DNA of 36,810 nucleotides from a filamentous cyanobacterium CCT1 (GCA_003017855.1 PYER01000029.1:1-36810), one strand, 5' to 3'. Numbered from the stretch's first letter, positions 17,125 through 25,888 are shown. The notes: a model not told the origin generated them from the letters alone. Made by a program: numbers and translations.

Positions 17125-17514
17125 TCAGCTTTCTGCCTCACTTAATCTGGCCAGGTGTACAACCTGGGAAGACAGCGTTGACGGATTAAAGGGTTTACTA
17201 ATCGCTCCTGAGAAGCCCATCCTGCGAAACTCTTTTTGAGTAAACCAATCAGCCCTTGAGCTAATTAGCAAAATAGGTACGGCCTGACGAAAGGAATACT
17301 GCTTTAGCTGCTCAATTAAGATCAAGGCGTCGTCTTCTGGAGCAGATGCGTCCATCAAAATAACGTCTGGTCGGCTAGTTTCGCAGAGTTTAATTGCCTC
17401 CCGAATAGAGCTAGACAGTACGACGTTCCAGCCACCCAACTCGCTTAGGCAAGCACCTAAAACAGCTCGAAGACTGGTCTCAGATTCAATTAAAAGGATA
17501 GAACTGTTGGGCAT
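17125..17514 (-). CDS. Single-domain response regulator with atypical acidic pocket
   Basis: The 129-residue protein is one receiver domain with no output domain. D55 (ILMDAS) is the phospho-acceptor, S85 (LLISS) the switch residue and K107 (ISKPF) the conserved lysine. The acidic pair at the start, normally two Asp, reads E10-S11-E12, so one metal-binding acid is replaced. No histidine kinase gene lies next to it. Such proteins act as phosphorelay intermediates or bind a target when phosphorylated. The altered pocket may change Mg2+ binding or lock the signalling state. Confidence 0.83.
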   Translation of the reverse strand: MPNSSILLIESETSLRAVLGACLSELGGWNVVLSSSIREAIKLCETSRPDVILMDASAPEDDALILIEQLKQYSFRQAVPILLISSRADWFTQKEFRRMGFSGAISKPFNPSTLSSQVVHLARLSEAES

Positions 17515-17931
17515 CGCGGCGCCCCTTGAAAATCCTCACGAAAACGTCCTATTTTGAAGCGAGTTAAACTTCAAAAAATAGGGCTGTTGTGACGACCATG
17601 GCAGCTACAGTAAAGCAACACTATAGGAAAGTCATAGGAAGTTAAGTGTCCTTATAGCTAGGCTGGCTGAGCGAAGCCATTCGTGAAACGTATCCCGAAG
17701 AGAGAAAGCTAAAACTTACTCGATATATTCCCTATATTCCCTAGCCTCCCTTGGGGCGTGAACCTACAACTCCGTGTCGGGGAAGGTTACTGTAGAAATA
17801 CTGTTGTTCTTAGTTTTTGCCGATGCAGAAATGGCTAAAATCTTGATATGCTCTTAGCTGAACAGGGCTAGATTGAGTAATAGTTCACGTGCTCAAGATT
17901 GATCCGAACTATTTGCCAGGAAGGACTGACT
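17515..17931. other. Intergenic region between divergent genes, with a leader hairpin
   Basis: This 417-base AT-rich spacer separates the response regulator (minus) from the Lin0512 gene (plus). A hairpin at 17548-17582 pairs CCTATTTTGAAG with CTTCAAAAAATAGG (two extra A) and lies 34 bases before the regulator ATG, so it would sit in its leader or over its promoter. A direct repeat TATTCCC occurs near 17725-17745. No tRNA or known RNA family was recognised. Confidence 0.5.
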
Positions 17932-18297
17932 GTGGCCGATAAGCGACTCATCATCGAAATGGGCATGGGGGTCGATCAGCACGGCCAGGATCCGACGGTG
18001 GCGGCAGCGCGGGCAGTGCGCAATGCGATCGCCCACAATGCCCTGCCCGGCGTGTGGGAGGTCGCGGGCCTCAGCCACCCCAACGAGATGCTGGTCGAAG
18101 TGCAGGTGGCTGTACCCTTCCCTGACCAAGTGCGGCAGGAGGAGGTGCTGGCGGTCTTGCCCTTTGGCCAAAAGACTCTGGTGCTCAAGGACGGCGGCAT
18201 GGTGGTGGCCGGGCGCGCCATCCCTGAGCTCGACGACAAAAACGACGACATGTATGTGGCGATCGCCGCTGTCACCGTCTCGATTCCCGGCGATTAG
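17932..18297 (+). CDS. Lin0512 family protein
   Basis: I chose the GTG at 17932, which has AGGAAGGA six bases upstream and gives 121 residues, near the usual length of the family. The protein starts with ADKRLIIEMGMGVDQHGQD and is a small alpha/beta protein annotated elsewhere as Lin0512 (DUF) or fatty-acid-binding-like. Conserved features are the GMGVDQHG loop, the AVRNAIAHN helix and a GMVVAGRAIPEL strand. Function is unknown. It is convergent with the K+ channel gene. Confidence 0.75.
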   Translation: MADKRLIIEMGMGVDQHGQDPTVAAARAVRNAIAHNALPGVWEVAGLSHPNEMLVEVQVAVPFPDQVRQEEVLAVLPFGQKTLVLKDGGMVVAGRAIPELDDKNDDMYVAIAAVTVSIPGD

Positions 18298-18420
18298 GGG
18301 AGTGGGAAGTGGGCGAGTGAGCGAGTTGGGGAGTAATGGTGTCGATGAACCGATAACTAACCAACCAGACAAATCTCAACCAACCACCCAACCATCCACC
18401 CGCCTACCTATCCACCTTCC
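18298..18420. repeat. Low-complexity spacer of GGGAGTG- and CCAACCA-like units
   Basis: The spacer between two convergent genes holds a purine run (GGGAGTGGGAAGTGGGCGAG) followed by degenerate C/A-rich heptamer-like units (CCAACCA, CCACCCA, CCATCCA, CCTACCT). Such degenerate short tandem repeats are common in filamentous cyanobacteria. Confidence 0.55.
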
Positions 18421-19482
18421 TCACCTCAGCCTCGCCCCCCGGTACCGCATCTCCTTCTTCAGCGCGTTCTGCCGGGTAAAGCTGGGCATATCCCCCTGGT
18501 GGCCCATCAAGATGACCGAGTCGCCCAAAGCCAGATAGGTCGTCCGACTGGGGTGAATCACCACCTCGCCATCGGCCCGCCGCAGGGCCACGGTAATAAA
18601 TGTGCCCTGGCCCTTGAGCTCAATGTCGCCAATGGTGCCGCCAATCAGCGGGGAATTGGCTTCGATCACCAGCTCATTGAGCTGAATATCCAGCTCCGCC
18701 AAAAATTCGTTCAGCCCCTGGTGACCGTTGGTCTGCGCCAAAAAATCCACCGCTGAGGGATGGCTAATCAAGTGGGCCATACGCATGGCGCTGATGCTGG
18801 CGGGCAGCACCACGTGATTAGCTCCAGCCAGGCGCAGCTTTTTCTCGGTGGAAGGCATTTCGCCCCGTGCCAGGATCATTAAATTGGGGTTCATCTCCCG
18901 CGCCGTCAGGGTAATAAAGACGTTGGCGGCATCGTTGGGCAGCACCGTCGCCAGCGACTTGGCCCGGTAAATGCCCACGGCTTCCAGTGCGGTTTCATCG
19001 GTGGCGTTGCCCTGGTACGCTAAATACCCTTGCTCCAGGGCTAGCGCGGCCCGCTCAGGGTCGCTATCGAGAATAATGAAGCACTCGCGATCGCGCTTGA
19101 GCTTGCGGGCTACCAGCTGACCAATGCGGCCAAAGCCGCAGATAATGACGTGACTTTCTAGGCGTTCAATTTCCTGAGTCATACGTTTAAGGTTGAGGGC
19201 ACGACGAATTTCCCCTTCGGTAATCATCTGCACAAAGCCCGACACGGTGTAAGCCACCGACAGCGCTCCGGCAATAATCACAAAAATGGTAAATACCTTC
19301 AGGGGTGGCGAGCTCAGGGGCTGTACTTCGCCATAACCCACCCCAAAGATCGTGATCACCACCATATAGATGGCATCGAGAAAATTCCAGCCCGCCACCA
19401 TGTAGCCAATCACTGCGGCCATCACCGTCAGTGAGAAAAAGACAATTCCTGTAACAATCCGCCGAAACGAGCTATTCAGCAT
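18421..19482 (-). CDS. K+ channel with RCK (TrkA-N/TrkA-C) domain, unusual filter
   Basis: Starting at the ATG at 19482 (GAGG five bases upstream; an in-frame GTG at 19488 is less likely) the protein has 353 residues. It has two membrane helices (about 9-30 and 62-84) around a pore loop, then an RCK domain with G116-x-G-x-x-G121 and D139 as NAD-type binding motif, and a TrkA-C domain at about 250-335. This is the MthK-like layout. The filter reads GVGYGE (47-52) instead of TVGYGD, so the threonine lining the inner K+ site is glycine and the aspartate is glutamate. The usual role is K+ flux gated by a ligand bound to the RCK ring. The altered filter leaves ion selectivity open. Confidence 0.85.
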   Translation of the reverse strand: MLNSSFRRIVTGIVFFSLTVMAAVIGYMVAGWNFLDAIYMVVITIFGVGYGEVQPLSSPPLKVFTIFVIIAGALSVAYTVSGFVQMITEGEIRRALNLKRMTQEIERLESHVIICGFGRIGQLVARKLKRDRECFIILDSDPERAALALEQGYLAYQGNATDETALEAVGIYRAKSLATVLPNDAANVFITLTAREMNPNLMILARGEMPSTEKKLRLAGANHVVLPASISAMRMAHLISHPSAVDFLAQTNGHQGLNEFLAELDIQLNELVIEANSPLIGGTIGDIELKGQGTFITVALRRADGEVVIHPSRTTYLALGDSVILMGHQGDMPSFTRQNALKKEMRYRGARLR

Positions 19483-19746
19483 CCACACCTCAGACAGTGC
19501 CTAGGCCTCGACAGAAAACCGGATCAGTTCTCAAATAAAGGCTATGGTAATTGACAGCCCGCCGTTTAAAGGGTGCGGTACATAGCAAATTAAATATGGA
19601 TGCGATACACTAAATCTAAACTCATAACGACTTCATTTAATTTTCTTGCTTAAACCCCAAAGCTCAGCAGTCAGGGCCATCGGCAACATAGCGCCCTGGC
19701 CTGGATGCTGCTTCACTTTTGTCCCTCCACCACGATTGCTTTGACT

Positions 19747-21798
19747 ATGACAGCTACTACTCTGCAAAATCCCCTACTCATTGGTGCCGGCCTGCCCCCC
19801 TTTGACAGCATTGAGACCGCCCATATCGTGCCGGGCATTGCGGCGCTCATCGACGATCTCACCGCAGCTCTCGAGGCCCTGGAAACCGATGTTGTGCCCA
19901 CCTGGGATGGGCTGGTCGAGCCCCTCACCCGCATCGAAGAGCGCCTGGGCTGGAGCTGGGGTATCGTCGGCCATTTGATGGGGGTAAAAAACAGCCCTGA
20001 GTTGCGAGCCGCCTACGAAGAAGTGCAGCCGGCCCTGGTGCAGTTTGCCACTCGCCTGGGCCAGAGCAAGCCCATCTACGAAGCCTTTAAGCAGCTGCGC
20101 GCTGGCAACCAGTGGGCCAGCTTTGACCCCGCCCAGCAGCGCATTGTCGAGTCCTCCATTCGCGAGGCTGAGCTGTCTGGTGTCGGTCTGGAGGGGGCCG
20201 AAAAAGAGCGCTTCAACGAGATTCAGCAGGCCCTGGCCGAGCTCACTACCAAGTTTGCCAACAACGTGCTCGACGCTACCAAAGCCTTTAGCCTCACCCT
20301 CACCACGCCCGATGATATCGACGGCCTGCCGCCCAGTCTGCTGGCCCTGGCCGCCCAGCTGGCCCGCGATGCTGGCGAAGAGGGTGCGACCCCAGGCGCT
20401 GGCCCCTGGCGCATTACCCTCGACTACCCCAGCTTTGGGCCGTTTATGCAGCACAGCCGCCGCCGCGACCTGCGCGAGCAGCTCTACCGCGCCTTTGTCA
20501 CCCGCGCCTCTGAGGGCGACCTTGACAACAGCCCCAACATCGAGAAAATTTTGGAGCTGCGCCACGAGATGGCCAACCTGCTGGGCTATGGCACCTACGC
20601 CGATCTCAGCCTGGCCCGCAAGATGGCTCCTTCTGTGGAAGCGATCGAGAAGTTGATGGGTGAGCTGCGGGTCGCCAGCTACGATACCGCCGTCAAAGAG
20701 CTGGACGAGCTCAAAGCCTTTGCCCGAACCAAGGGCGCCGCCGAGGCCGACAGCCTCACCCACTGGGATACTGCCTTCTGGGCCGAGCGCATCCGCGAGG
20801 AGAAATATGGCCTCAACGACGAAGAACTGCGGCCATATTTTCCGCTGCCCCAGGTGCTAGACGGCCTGTTTGCCCTGGCCCACCGCATCTTCGATGTCAC
20901 CATCGCCCCCGCCGATGGCGAAGCGCCAATCTGGCACCCCGACGTGCGCTACTTTCAGGTGCTCAACGGCAGCGGTGACCCCATCGCCCACTTCTACCTC
21001 GACCCCTACAGCCGCCCGGCCGAAAAGCGCGGCGGGGCCTGGATGGATGACTGCATCAACCGGGGCAAAGTCAACGGGCAGGTGCGGCTGCCGGTAGCCG
21101 GCAAGCCCAGCCTGATGACTTTCCGCGATGTCGAGACCCTGTTCCACGAGTTTGGCCACGGCCTGCAGCACATGCTGACCAAGGTGGACTACACGGGCGC
21201 TGCGGGCATCAGCAATGTGGAATGGGATGCGGTTGAACTGCCCAGCCAGTTTATGGAGAACTGGTGCTACCACCGCGATACGCTGCTCACCCTGGCTCGC
21301 CACGTTGATACCGGCGAACTTTTGCCCGAAGACCTGTATCAAAAGATTGTTGCTGCTCGCACTTTTATGACCGGCAGCGCCATTCTGCGGCAGGTCCGCT
21401 TTGGCTGGACCGACATTGAGCTCCACCACCGCTACCGTCCAGGCAGCGATGACACGGTGCGGGAGGTGAGCCAGCGCATTGCCAAACAGTCGTCCATTCT
21501 CAAGCCCCTGCCGGAGGATGCTTTCCTGTGCGCCTTCACCCACATCTTTGCTGGAGGGTACGCGGCGGGCTATTACAGCTACTTCTGGGCTGAGGTTTTA
21601 AGTGCCGATGCCTTTGCGGCCTTTGAGGAAGCGGGGCTGAATGACGAGGCGGCGATCGCAGAGACCGGTCACCGCTTCCGCGATACCGTGCTAGCCCTGG
21701 GCGGTAGCCGTCACCCAATGGAGGTGTTCAAAGCCTTCCGGGGTCGCGAACCCAGCACCCAGGCGCTGCTGCGTCACCGGGGGCTAGCAGCAGCGTAG
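19747..21798 (+). CDS. prlC: M3 family oligopeptidase A
   Basis: The 683-residue zinc peptidase has the M3 motif HEFGH at residues 467-471, with H467 and H471 as zinc ligands and E468 as the catalytic base. The third ligand is expected in the NVEWDAVELPSQ segment. The length matches oligopeptidase A (about 680), which degrades short cytosolic peptides including cleaved signal peptides. The ATG at 19747 was chosen because the protein then begins at TATTLQNPLL, as in relatives; the frame could extend to 19705. A strong terminator follows at 21839, and the gene appears monocistronic. Confidence 0.92.
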   Translation: MTATTLQNPLLIGAGLPPFDSIETAHIVPGIAALIDDLTAALEALETDVVPTWDGLVEPLTRIEERLGWSWGIVGHLMGVKNSPELRAAYEEVQPALVQFATRLGQSKPIYEAFKQLRAGNQWASFDPAQQRIVESSIREAELSGVGLEGAEKERFNEIQQALAELTTKFANNVLDATKAFSLTLTTPDDIDGLPPSLLALAAQLARDAGEEGATPGAGPWRITLDYPSFGPFMQHSRRRDLREQLYRAFVTRASEGDLDNSPNIEKILELRHEMANLLGYGTYADLSLARKMAPSVEAIEKLMGELRVASYDTAVKELDELKAFARTKGAAEADSLTHWDTAFWAERIREEKYGLNDEELRPYFPLPQVLDGLFALAHRIFDVTIAPADGEAPIWHPDVRYFQVLNGSGDPIAHFYLDPYSRPAEKRGGAWMDDCINRGKVNGQVRLPVAGKPSLMTFRDVETLFHEFGHGLQHMLTKVDYTGAAGISNVEWDAVELPSQFMENWCYHRDTLLTLARHVDTGELLPEDLYQKIVAARTFMTGSAILRQVRFGWTDIELHHRYRPGSDDTVREVSQRIAKQSSILKPLPEDAFLCAFTHIFAGGYAAGYYSYFWAEVLSADAFAAFEEAGLNDEAAIAETGHRFRDTVLALGGSRHPMEVFKAFRGREPSTQALLRHRGLAAA

Positions 21799-21838
21799 CC
21801 ATCCCAAAGTACGTCACTAAGGCGTTAAGAACATGCTT

Positions 21839-21869
21839 GGGCGGTTGACCTCAACCGCCCGTTTTTTTT
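21839..21869 (+). terminator. Rho-independent terminator of the M3 oligopeptidase gene
   Basis: A perfect inverted repeat GGGCGGTTGA / TCAACCGCCC (9-10 bp, 2-4 base loop) is followed by G and eight T. It lies 40 bases after the stop codon. Confidence 0.93.
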
Positions 21870-22267
21870 GCTGAGGTGCTGTCAATGAGCCAAAGATAGT
21901 GCCTGACGGGCGACAGGCCCCATAACCGCGATCTATCGCAGTTTGTCTCGCATTTTTGGCTGATTGCAAACGGTCGAGCCCTTCAATACAGAAATAGAAA
22001 GTAAAAGAAAGCATGTAAAAGCATATCGGCGATCGCGCAGAAATATCGGATTTGCCATATCTCTGTGCAGTATTTTTGTCGGTAAAAAAGATAGGCTCAA
22101 TGGTAAAGATAGGCTCACCACAATGTTTACAATTCTTTATTTCTTTAGCTGATATCGAAATTCCCAAAAGCTATGCCTATCGAGGTTATCACTGCCCTTC
22201 TATTGGACGATGAGGCGTTGAAGTCATCTTCTTATGCTTTATAAAGACGAATTAAAGGAGGCTCTGT
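21870..22267. other. Intergenic region with an 18-base tandem repeat
   Basis: This AT-rich stretch holds no convincing gene. Two copies of AAAGATAGGCTCA at 22087-22099 and 22105-22117 form an 18-base period. The end contains a strong ribosome site (AAAGGAGG, 22254-22261) for the next gene and an AT-rich TTTATAAAG segment that could be a -10 region. The 116-residue frame on the minus strand crosses the terminator and is rejected. Confidence 0.55.
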
Positions 22268-23206
22268 ATGCCTTTACATCGACTCAAAGATTACTATCCT
22301 AACTATCGCGAAACCCTAGCCGATGGTCAGATGGGTGATCTCGATTCTTACTCCATCTATACCCAGGGAGAAGATCGGGTAGGCACCGCCAAAGATTTGC
22401 TAGTAGACGATTCGGGCCGTTTCCGCTACGTCGTGGTTGACACAGGTCCGTGGATCTTCGGGAAAAACGTTTTGCTGCCCATTGGCCTGGCCAATTTCGA
22501 CTACGGCAAGAACCGCATTTATGTAAATGGGCTATCTAAGTCTCAGGTAGAAAATCTGCCTGAGTACAACGAAAATACTGTTGTGGATAATCGTTACGAA
22601 GATAACGTGCGTAAGCAGTATCAACCGCTCGCCCAGGGCCGTTCTAGCCGTCAATTTTTAGGCAGCAACTACGCTACGCCTAACGACGCTGACCGGATGA
22701 ATGCTTTAGATAGCGATCGACAGCGCCCTCTAGAAAGCAACGTCCGCGGTACAGGTACTCAGGCCAGTGCCAACATCTATGACTACGATCGCGAACCCCA
22801 CTACTACGGTCTGAGCGACCAAGATAACCAGGGGCCGCTGCGTCTGTACGAAGAGCGCTTAATTGCTCATCGTAGCCACAATAAAGTAGGCGAAGTGCGG
22901 GTTGGCAAACAGGTCAAAACTGAAGCCGCCGAAGTGACCGAACCGATCACTAAAGAGCGTGTTGTAATCGAACGCCACGACGTTACCGGTCAGCCCGCTG
23001 CCGCTACCGACCACGCCTTCGAGAACCAAGAGGTCGCACGGATGGACGTCTATGAAGACGAAGTCACCGCTGAAAAGCAGGCCTTCGTCCGAGAAGAAGT
23101 CAACGTCCGCAAAGAGACCGAGCAGGAAACTGTGCGACTGCGGGATCAGGTGCGCCGTGAAGAGCTAGACATTGACACTGATGGTAACCCCAGGGTCAAG
23201 CGATAG
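22268..23206 (+). CDS. PRC-barrel and DUF2382 (YsnF-type) stress protein
   Basis: The 312-residue protein has an N-terminal PRC-barrel-like domain (residues 1-105, AKDLLVDDSGRFRYVVVD), a linker, and a C-terminal DUF2382 region from about residue 195 (LYEERLIAHR, VGEVRVGKQV, then EEVNVRKE and the terminal REELDID). DUF2382 is named YsnF/AvaK after Bacillus and cyanobacterial stress proteins. Its N-terminal half is about two-thirds identical by eye to the short paralogue at 1336-2052. The molecular role is unknown. A hairpin follows at 23275, and another DUF2382 gene starts 128 bases downstream on the same strand. Confidence 0.85.
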   Translation: MPLHRLKDYYPNYRETLADGQMGDLDSYSIYTQGEDRVGTAKDLLVDDSGRFRYVVVDTGPWIFGKNVLLPIGLANFDYGKNRIYVNGLSKSQVENLPEYNENTVVDNRYEDNVRKQYQPLAQGRSSRQFLGSNYATPNDADRMNALDSDRQRPLESNVRGTGTQASANIYDYDREPHYYGLSDQDNQGPLRLYEERLIAHRSHNKVGEVRVGKQVKTEAAEVTEPITKERVVIERHDVTGQPAAATDHAFENQEVARMDVYEDEVTAEKQAFVREEVNVRKETEQETVRLRDQVRREELDIDTDGNPRVKR

Positions 23207-23274
23207 CACTAAAGTGCTGACACCTAAGAGAGATTTGGGCCGATTTTCTAGCCTAGTCTTTCTATCTAGACTCA

Positions 23275-23302
23275 ATGGGGCGTTGCTGCAGCGACGCCCC
23301 AT
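23275..23302 (+). terminator. Strong hairpin between two DUF2382 genes
   Basis: ATGGGGCGT pairs with ACGCCCCAT, and the stem extends inward through one G-U pair to a TGCA loop, about 12 bp in all. The downstream tract is only moderately T-rich (CCTTAAGTTATTTAG), so it could be a terminator, an attenuator or a transcript-stabilising hairpin. Confidence 0.6.
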
Positions 23303-23334
23303 CCTTAAGTTATTTAGTTCTCTCTGTAGCTGCT

Positions 23335-24144
23335 ATGCCTGAACATCAATTGGTCAACGGTTCTGTACTGGATCGCTCTGGATCTTTAATTGGAACAGTA
23401 ACCAGAGTAAATCCCCTGGCGGGAGGTGATTTTTCCCTGGTCGTGCAGTCAGTCGGTGATGGGCAGGCTGGAGCTGAGGTAACTATCGACAATACCCAAA
23501 TCAAGGGTATTGATGCCGAGCGAAAAACGGTAACCCTCGACGTTGATCGTCAGCAGCTGATGTCTAATGCTGGTAAAACCATTCAGCTGGTTGAAGAACG
23601 GCTGGTTGTCAACCGCAGGCGAGTCAAGGTCGGTGAGGTCAGCGTGCGCCGGGTGGTAGAGACAGAAGTCATAGAGGTGCCAATTCGACGAGAAAAGCTA
23701 GTCGTCGAAAAAATTGGTGAGGGCGAGCCCATAGTTGAAGTTAAGCTGGGCGAACCCCGCCTGCTAGGCAATGCGCTTAGCTTTGATTCTGGCGCTGGCG
23801 CTGGCTTCAGCTCTGGCATAGAATCTAGTACTCACGATTTAACCGCTATCGGCAATTTAAGCACTATTCGAGATGCCGTTAACTTTTTGGAAGCGGCCAA
23901 AACCTTAGATGACCACTGCGAAAAAATAAGAGTTTATATTTTTCTCAAGCAAAAGACCGGGCTAAAAGCGACAGTTCACCAGTTTGAATCGTCTGAAACA
24001 GCCGTTCAGGTGCTCTTAGGCCTGGAAATGACGTTGCTAAAGCGATGCAGCAACGTTCGCCTGGAGCTATTTTTGAAGGATGCTGCAATGTTGCAAACCT
24101 ATCAGAACTGGTTTGCTCAGTACGGTTCGCCTACGACCCCCTAA
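23335..24144 (+). CDS. DUF2382 protein with PRC-like start and an unrecognised C-terminal domain
   Basis: I chose the ATG at 23335 (269 residues beginning MPEHQLVNGSV); the longer frame from 23275 overlaps the hairpin. Residues 1-65 resemble a PRC-barrel strand pattern (GSVLDRSGSLIGTVTRV, then VTIDNTQIKGID). Residues 85-140 are one DUF2382 motif (VEERLVVNRRRVKVGEVSV, then EVPIRREKLVVEKIG). The last 90 or so residues (from AIGNLSTIRDAVNFLEAAK) form an alpha/beta segment I cannot assign to a family. It follows the other DUF2382 gene, so the two may act together. Confidence 0.75.
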   Translation: MPEHQLVNGSVLDRSGSLIGTVTRVNPLAGGDFSLVVQSVGDGQAGAEVTIDNTQIKGIDAERKTVTLDVDRQQLMSNAGKTIQLVEERLVVNRRRVKVGEVSVRRVVETEVIEVPIRREKLVVEKIGEGEPIVEVKLGEPRLLGNALSFDSGAGAGFSSGIESSTHDLTAIGNLSTIRDAVNFLEAAKTLDDHCEKIRVYIFLKQKTGLKATVHQFESSETAVQVLLGLEMTLLKRCSNVRLELFLKDAAMLQTYQNWFAQYGSPTTP

Positions 24145-24228
24145 TTACTCTGCAACGCAGGCTTGTCAATCGTTACTGACATGGAGCTGCTGAAAACAGG
24201 TATGAACTGAGAATTCAAGACTTCTCAC

Positions 24229-24252
24229 AGGGGCAAACGGCTGTTTGCCCCT
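24229..24252. repeat. AGGGGCAAAC / GTTTGCCCCT palindrome
   Basis: Ten-base arms surround a GGCT loop. Outside them, GGTATGA (about 24200) and TCATACC (about 24261) are also inverted, so the whole unit of about 70 bp resembles a REP/MITE-like element. Related copies occur at 30781-30801 and 30972-30996. Confidence 0.7.
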
Positions 24253-24352
24253 ACACCATTTCATACCTCAACTCAGAACGCTCCTGGCCTCTGGTACTCA
24301 ACGTGGCTATCCTCAGCAAGACTCGCCATACCTACCTCTACCGACTGCAACA

Positions 24353-24970
24353 CTAGCTGCCGCTCAAATCAACTGGATTGTAGAGGCTCATCGCTTTTTC
24401 GACCCCATCAAGGATGGCCTTTTCCAGCGATCGCAGGGCCGTATCGACAACGGCATCCATCGTGGCGCGCTCAGCCTTTGAAAAATTGCCCAGCACGTGG
24501 GAGACGACCGCCCCATCGCTGGTGCGATCGCTGGCCCCAATCCCGATCCGCAGACGAGGAAAGTCTTGGGTGCCCAAATGCGCGATCGCTGACTTCATGC
24601 CGTTGTGCCCACCCGCCGACCCCGACAGCCGCAGCCGTAGCCGCCCTACCGGCAAATCCATGTCGTCATAGACCACCAACACCTGGGCTGGAGATAGCTT
24701 CAGCCAGTCCAGCGCGGCCCGCATCGACTGGCCCGAGCGATTCATGTAGGTGAGGGGCTTGAGCAGATACACCTTTTCACGGTCGGGACCAAAGCCTGCT
24801 CCGTACTCGGCCTGGAACCGCCGCTCTTGCTTGAGAGAGATGGCCCAGGTTTTAGACAGGCGATCGACCACCTCAAAGCCGATGTTGTGGCGGGTGCCCG
24901 CGTACTTATCCCCCGGATTTCCAAGCCCAACAATCAGGCGAGGGGTAGGGGGAGATACTGCTTCAGCCAT
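24353..24970 (-). CDS. pth: Peptidyl-tRNA hydrolase
   Basis: The 205-residue enzyme releases tRNA from prematurely dropped peptidyl-tRNA. Conserved residues are N18 in GLGNPG, H28 in TRHNIGF (the general base), N77 in TYMNRSG and D102 in YDDMDLP; GSAGGHNG is also present. Length is normal for cyanobacteria. The gene follows tatA with a gap of 23 bases on the same strand, so the two are probably cotranscribed. Confidence 0.96.
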   Translation of the reverse strand: MAEAVSPPTPRLIVGLGNPGDKYAGTRHNIGFEVVDRLSKTWAISLKQERRFQAEYGAGFGPDREKVYLLKPLTYMNRSGQSMRAALDWLKLSPAQVLVVYDDMDLPVGRLRLRLSGSAGGHNGMKSAIAHLGTQDFPRLRIGIGASDRTSDGAVVSHVLGNFSKAERATMDAVVDTALRSLEKAILDGVEKAMSLYNPVDLSGS

Positions 24971-24993
24971 AGCTCAATGGTCCTCAAGCAGCC

Positions 24994-25356
24994 CTACGCA
25001 GGCGAGTCGGTTTCAGTCGGCTCAGCCACCGGGCTGCTACCGTTGATATCGCTAACCTCCACCGGGGGCTCAGCCATGGCGGCCTCAGGCTCAGCCTCAG
25101 CGGCCGGTTCTGGAGGCGTTAGCACCTTTTGGGAGTCGGGCTCCAGCGTTGCCTTCATAGGCGTAGTGACCGCTTTCTCAATTTGCTGCGCTTCCTTCTT
25201 AAACTCCTCCTCAAACTCCTTTGAGGCGTCCTGAAAGCCCTTGATCGCCTTACCCAAGCTGCGACCAATCTCAGGCAGTTTTTTGGGGCCAAACACCAGC
25301 AGGGCCAGCACCAAAATTAGTGCCATCTCTGGCAAACCCACACCAAAAACGTTCAT
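24994..25356 (-). CDS. tatA: TatA/E family twin-arginine translocase subunit
   Basis: The 120-residue protein begins with a single membrane helix (ALILVLALLVFGP) followed by the FGPKKLPEIG hinge and the amphipathic helix SLGKAIKGFQDASKEF typical of TatA/E. The acidic, proline-rich tail of about 60 residues is variable in cyanobacteria. TatA oligomers form the path for folded proteins across thylakoid and plasma membranes. No tatC lies in the window, as is usual in cyanobacteria. Confidence 0.93.
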   Translation of the reverse strand: MNVFGVGLPEMALILVLALLVFGPKKLPEIGRSLGKAIKGFQDASKEFEEEFKKEAQQIEKAVTTPMKATLEPDSQKVLTPPEPAAEAEPEAAMAEPPVEVSDINGSSPVAEPTETDSPA

Positions 25357-25610
25357 AGACCAACCCCCAGGGGCGACGTGCGTGAACTACGGCTGTCGTG
25401 CATATCTGTGCATAAAACGGCAAAAGAGGCCGGGTAGTCAAGGGTCTACGCCAGCCTCAGACAGATAAATTCTGGATATAAACCAAAGCCAAGTCCAGAA
25501 ATGGAGCTTTGCCTGTGGAAAAACTTCAGATCCCGAGCTGGACCTGGTATAAATCCAAACTTAATCGCAAAGGTCAGGGCCAAACCGTTGAGGCTCAGCC
25601 TTTGAAATCC
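25357..25610. other. Spacer between psbH and tatA
   Basis: About 250 bases with no recognised gene or RNA. Both neighbours run in the minus direction, so the spacer should hold the psbH terminator region and the tatA promoter. I see no strong hairpin with a T tract. Confidence 0.4.
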
Positions 25611-25814
25611 CTAGAGACCTACGCTGCGCCAGTCAACATCAAAGCTTTCTAGCACGATGGAAGAATTGTAAAGCTGCAAAATAATCAACAAGAACACGAA
25701 GAACAGACCGATGAAAACCGCCATTAGAGGGGTGGTGCCCCAACCGGGAGCAACCTTGCCGTACTCAGAATTGAGGGGCTTCAACACGTCTCCTAACCAA
25801 GTCCGTTGTGCCAT
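25611..25814 (-). CDS. psbH: Photosystem II protein PsbH
   Basis: The 67-residue thylakoid protein has the conserved start [20 protein letters not shown] and one membrane helix ([21 protein letters not shown]), and ends with DVDWRSVGL. The ATG at 25814 was preferred over the longer frame because AAGGA lies five bases upstream and the size is the family's. PsbH stabilises photosystem II near CP47 and the plastoquinone sites. It is divergent from psbN with a 74-base gap. Confidence 0.96.
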   Translation of the reverse strand: MAQRTWLGDVLKPLNSEYGKVAPGWGTTPLMAVFIGLFFVFLLIILQLYNSSIVLESFDVDWRSVGL

Positions 25815-25888
25815 GGATCCTTCCACAATCAACACTTTATAGTTCGTAATATTATAGGATGGAGTGGTTTCTTATTCTCATAAACTCT

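Noticed and set aside
17640..17830. Possible tRNA or small RNA in the spacer
   Set aside because: No cloverleaf, T-loop motif or known cyanobacterial RNA core could be found by eye.
18341..18420. Possible CRISPR array from CCAACCA-like repeats
   Set aside because: The units are short, degenerate and without spacers; it is a simple low-complexity tract.
19774..20763. 329-residue minus-strand frame opposite the M3 oligopeptidase
   Set aside because: Shadow frame of a well-conserved gene; composition is glycine/glutamine-rich and no family is recognisable.
21817..22167. 116-residue minus-strand frame
   Set aside because: It runs through the strong terminator of the M3 oligopeptidase gene and the tandem repeat, has no ribosome site and no recognisable domain.
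24245..24481. 78-residue plus-strand frame
   Set aside because: It begins in the palindromic repeat and overlaps the end of pth on the opposite strand.
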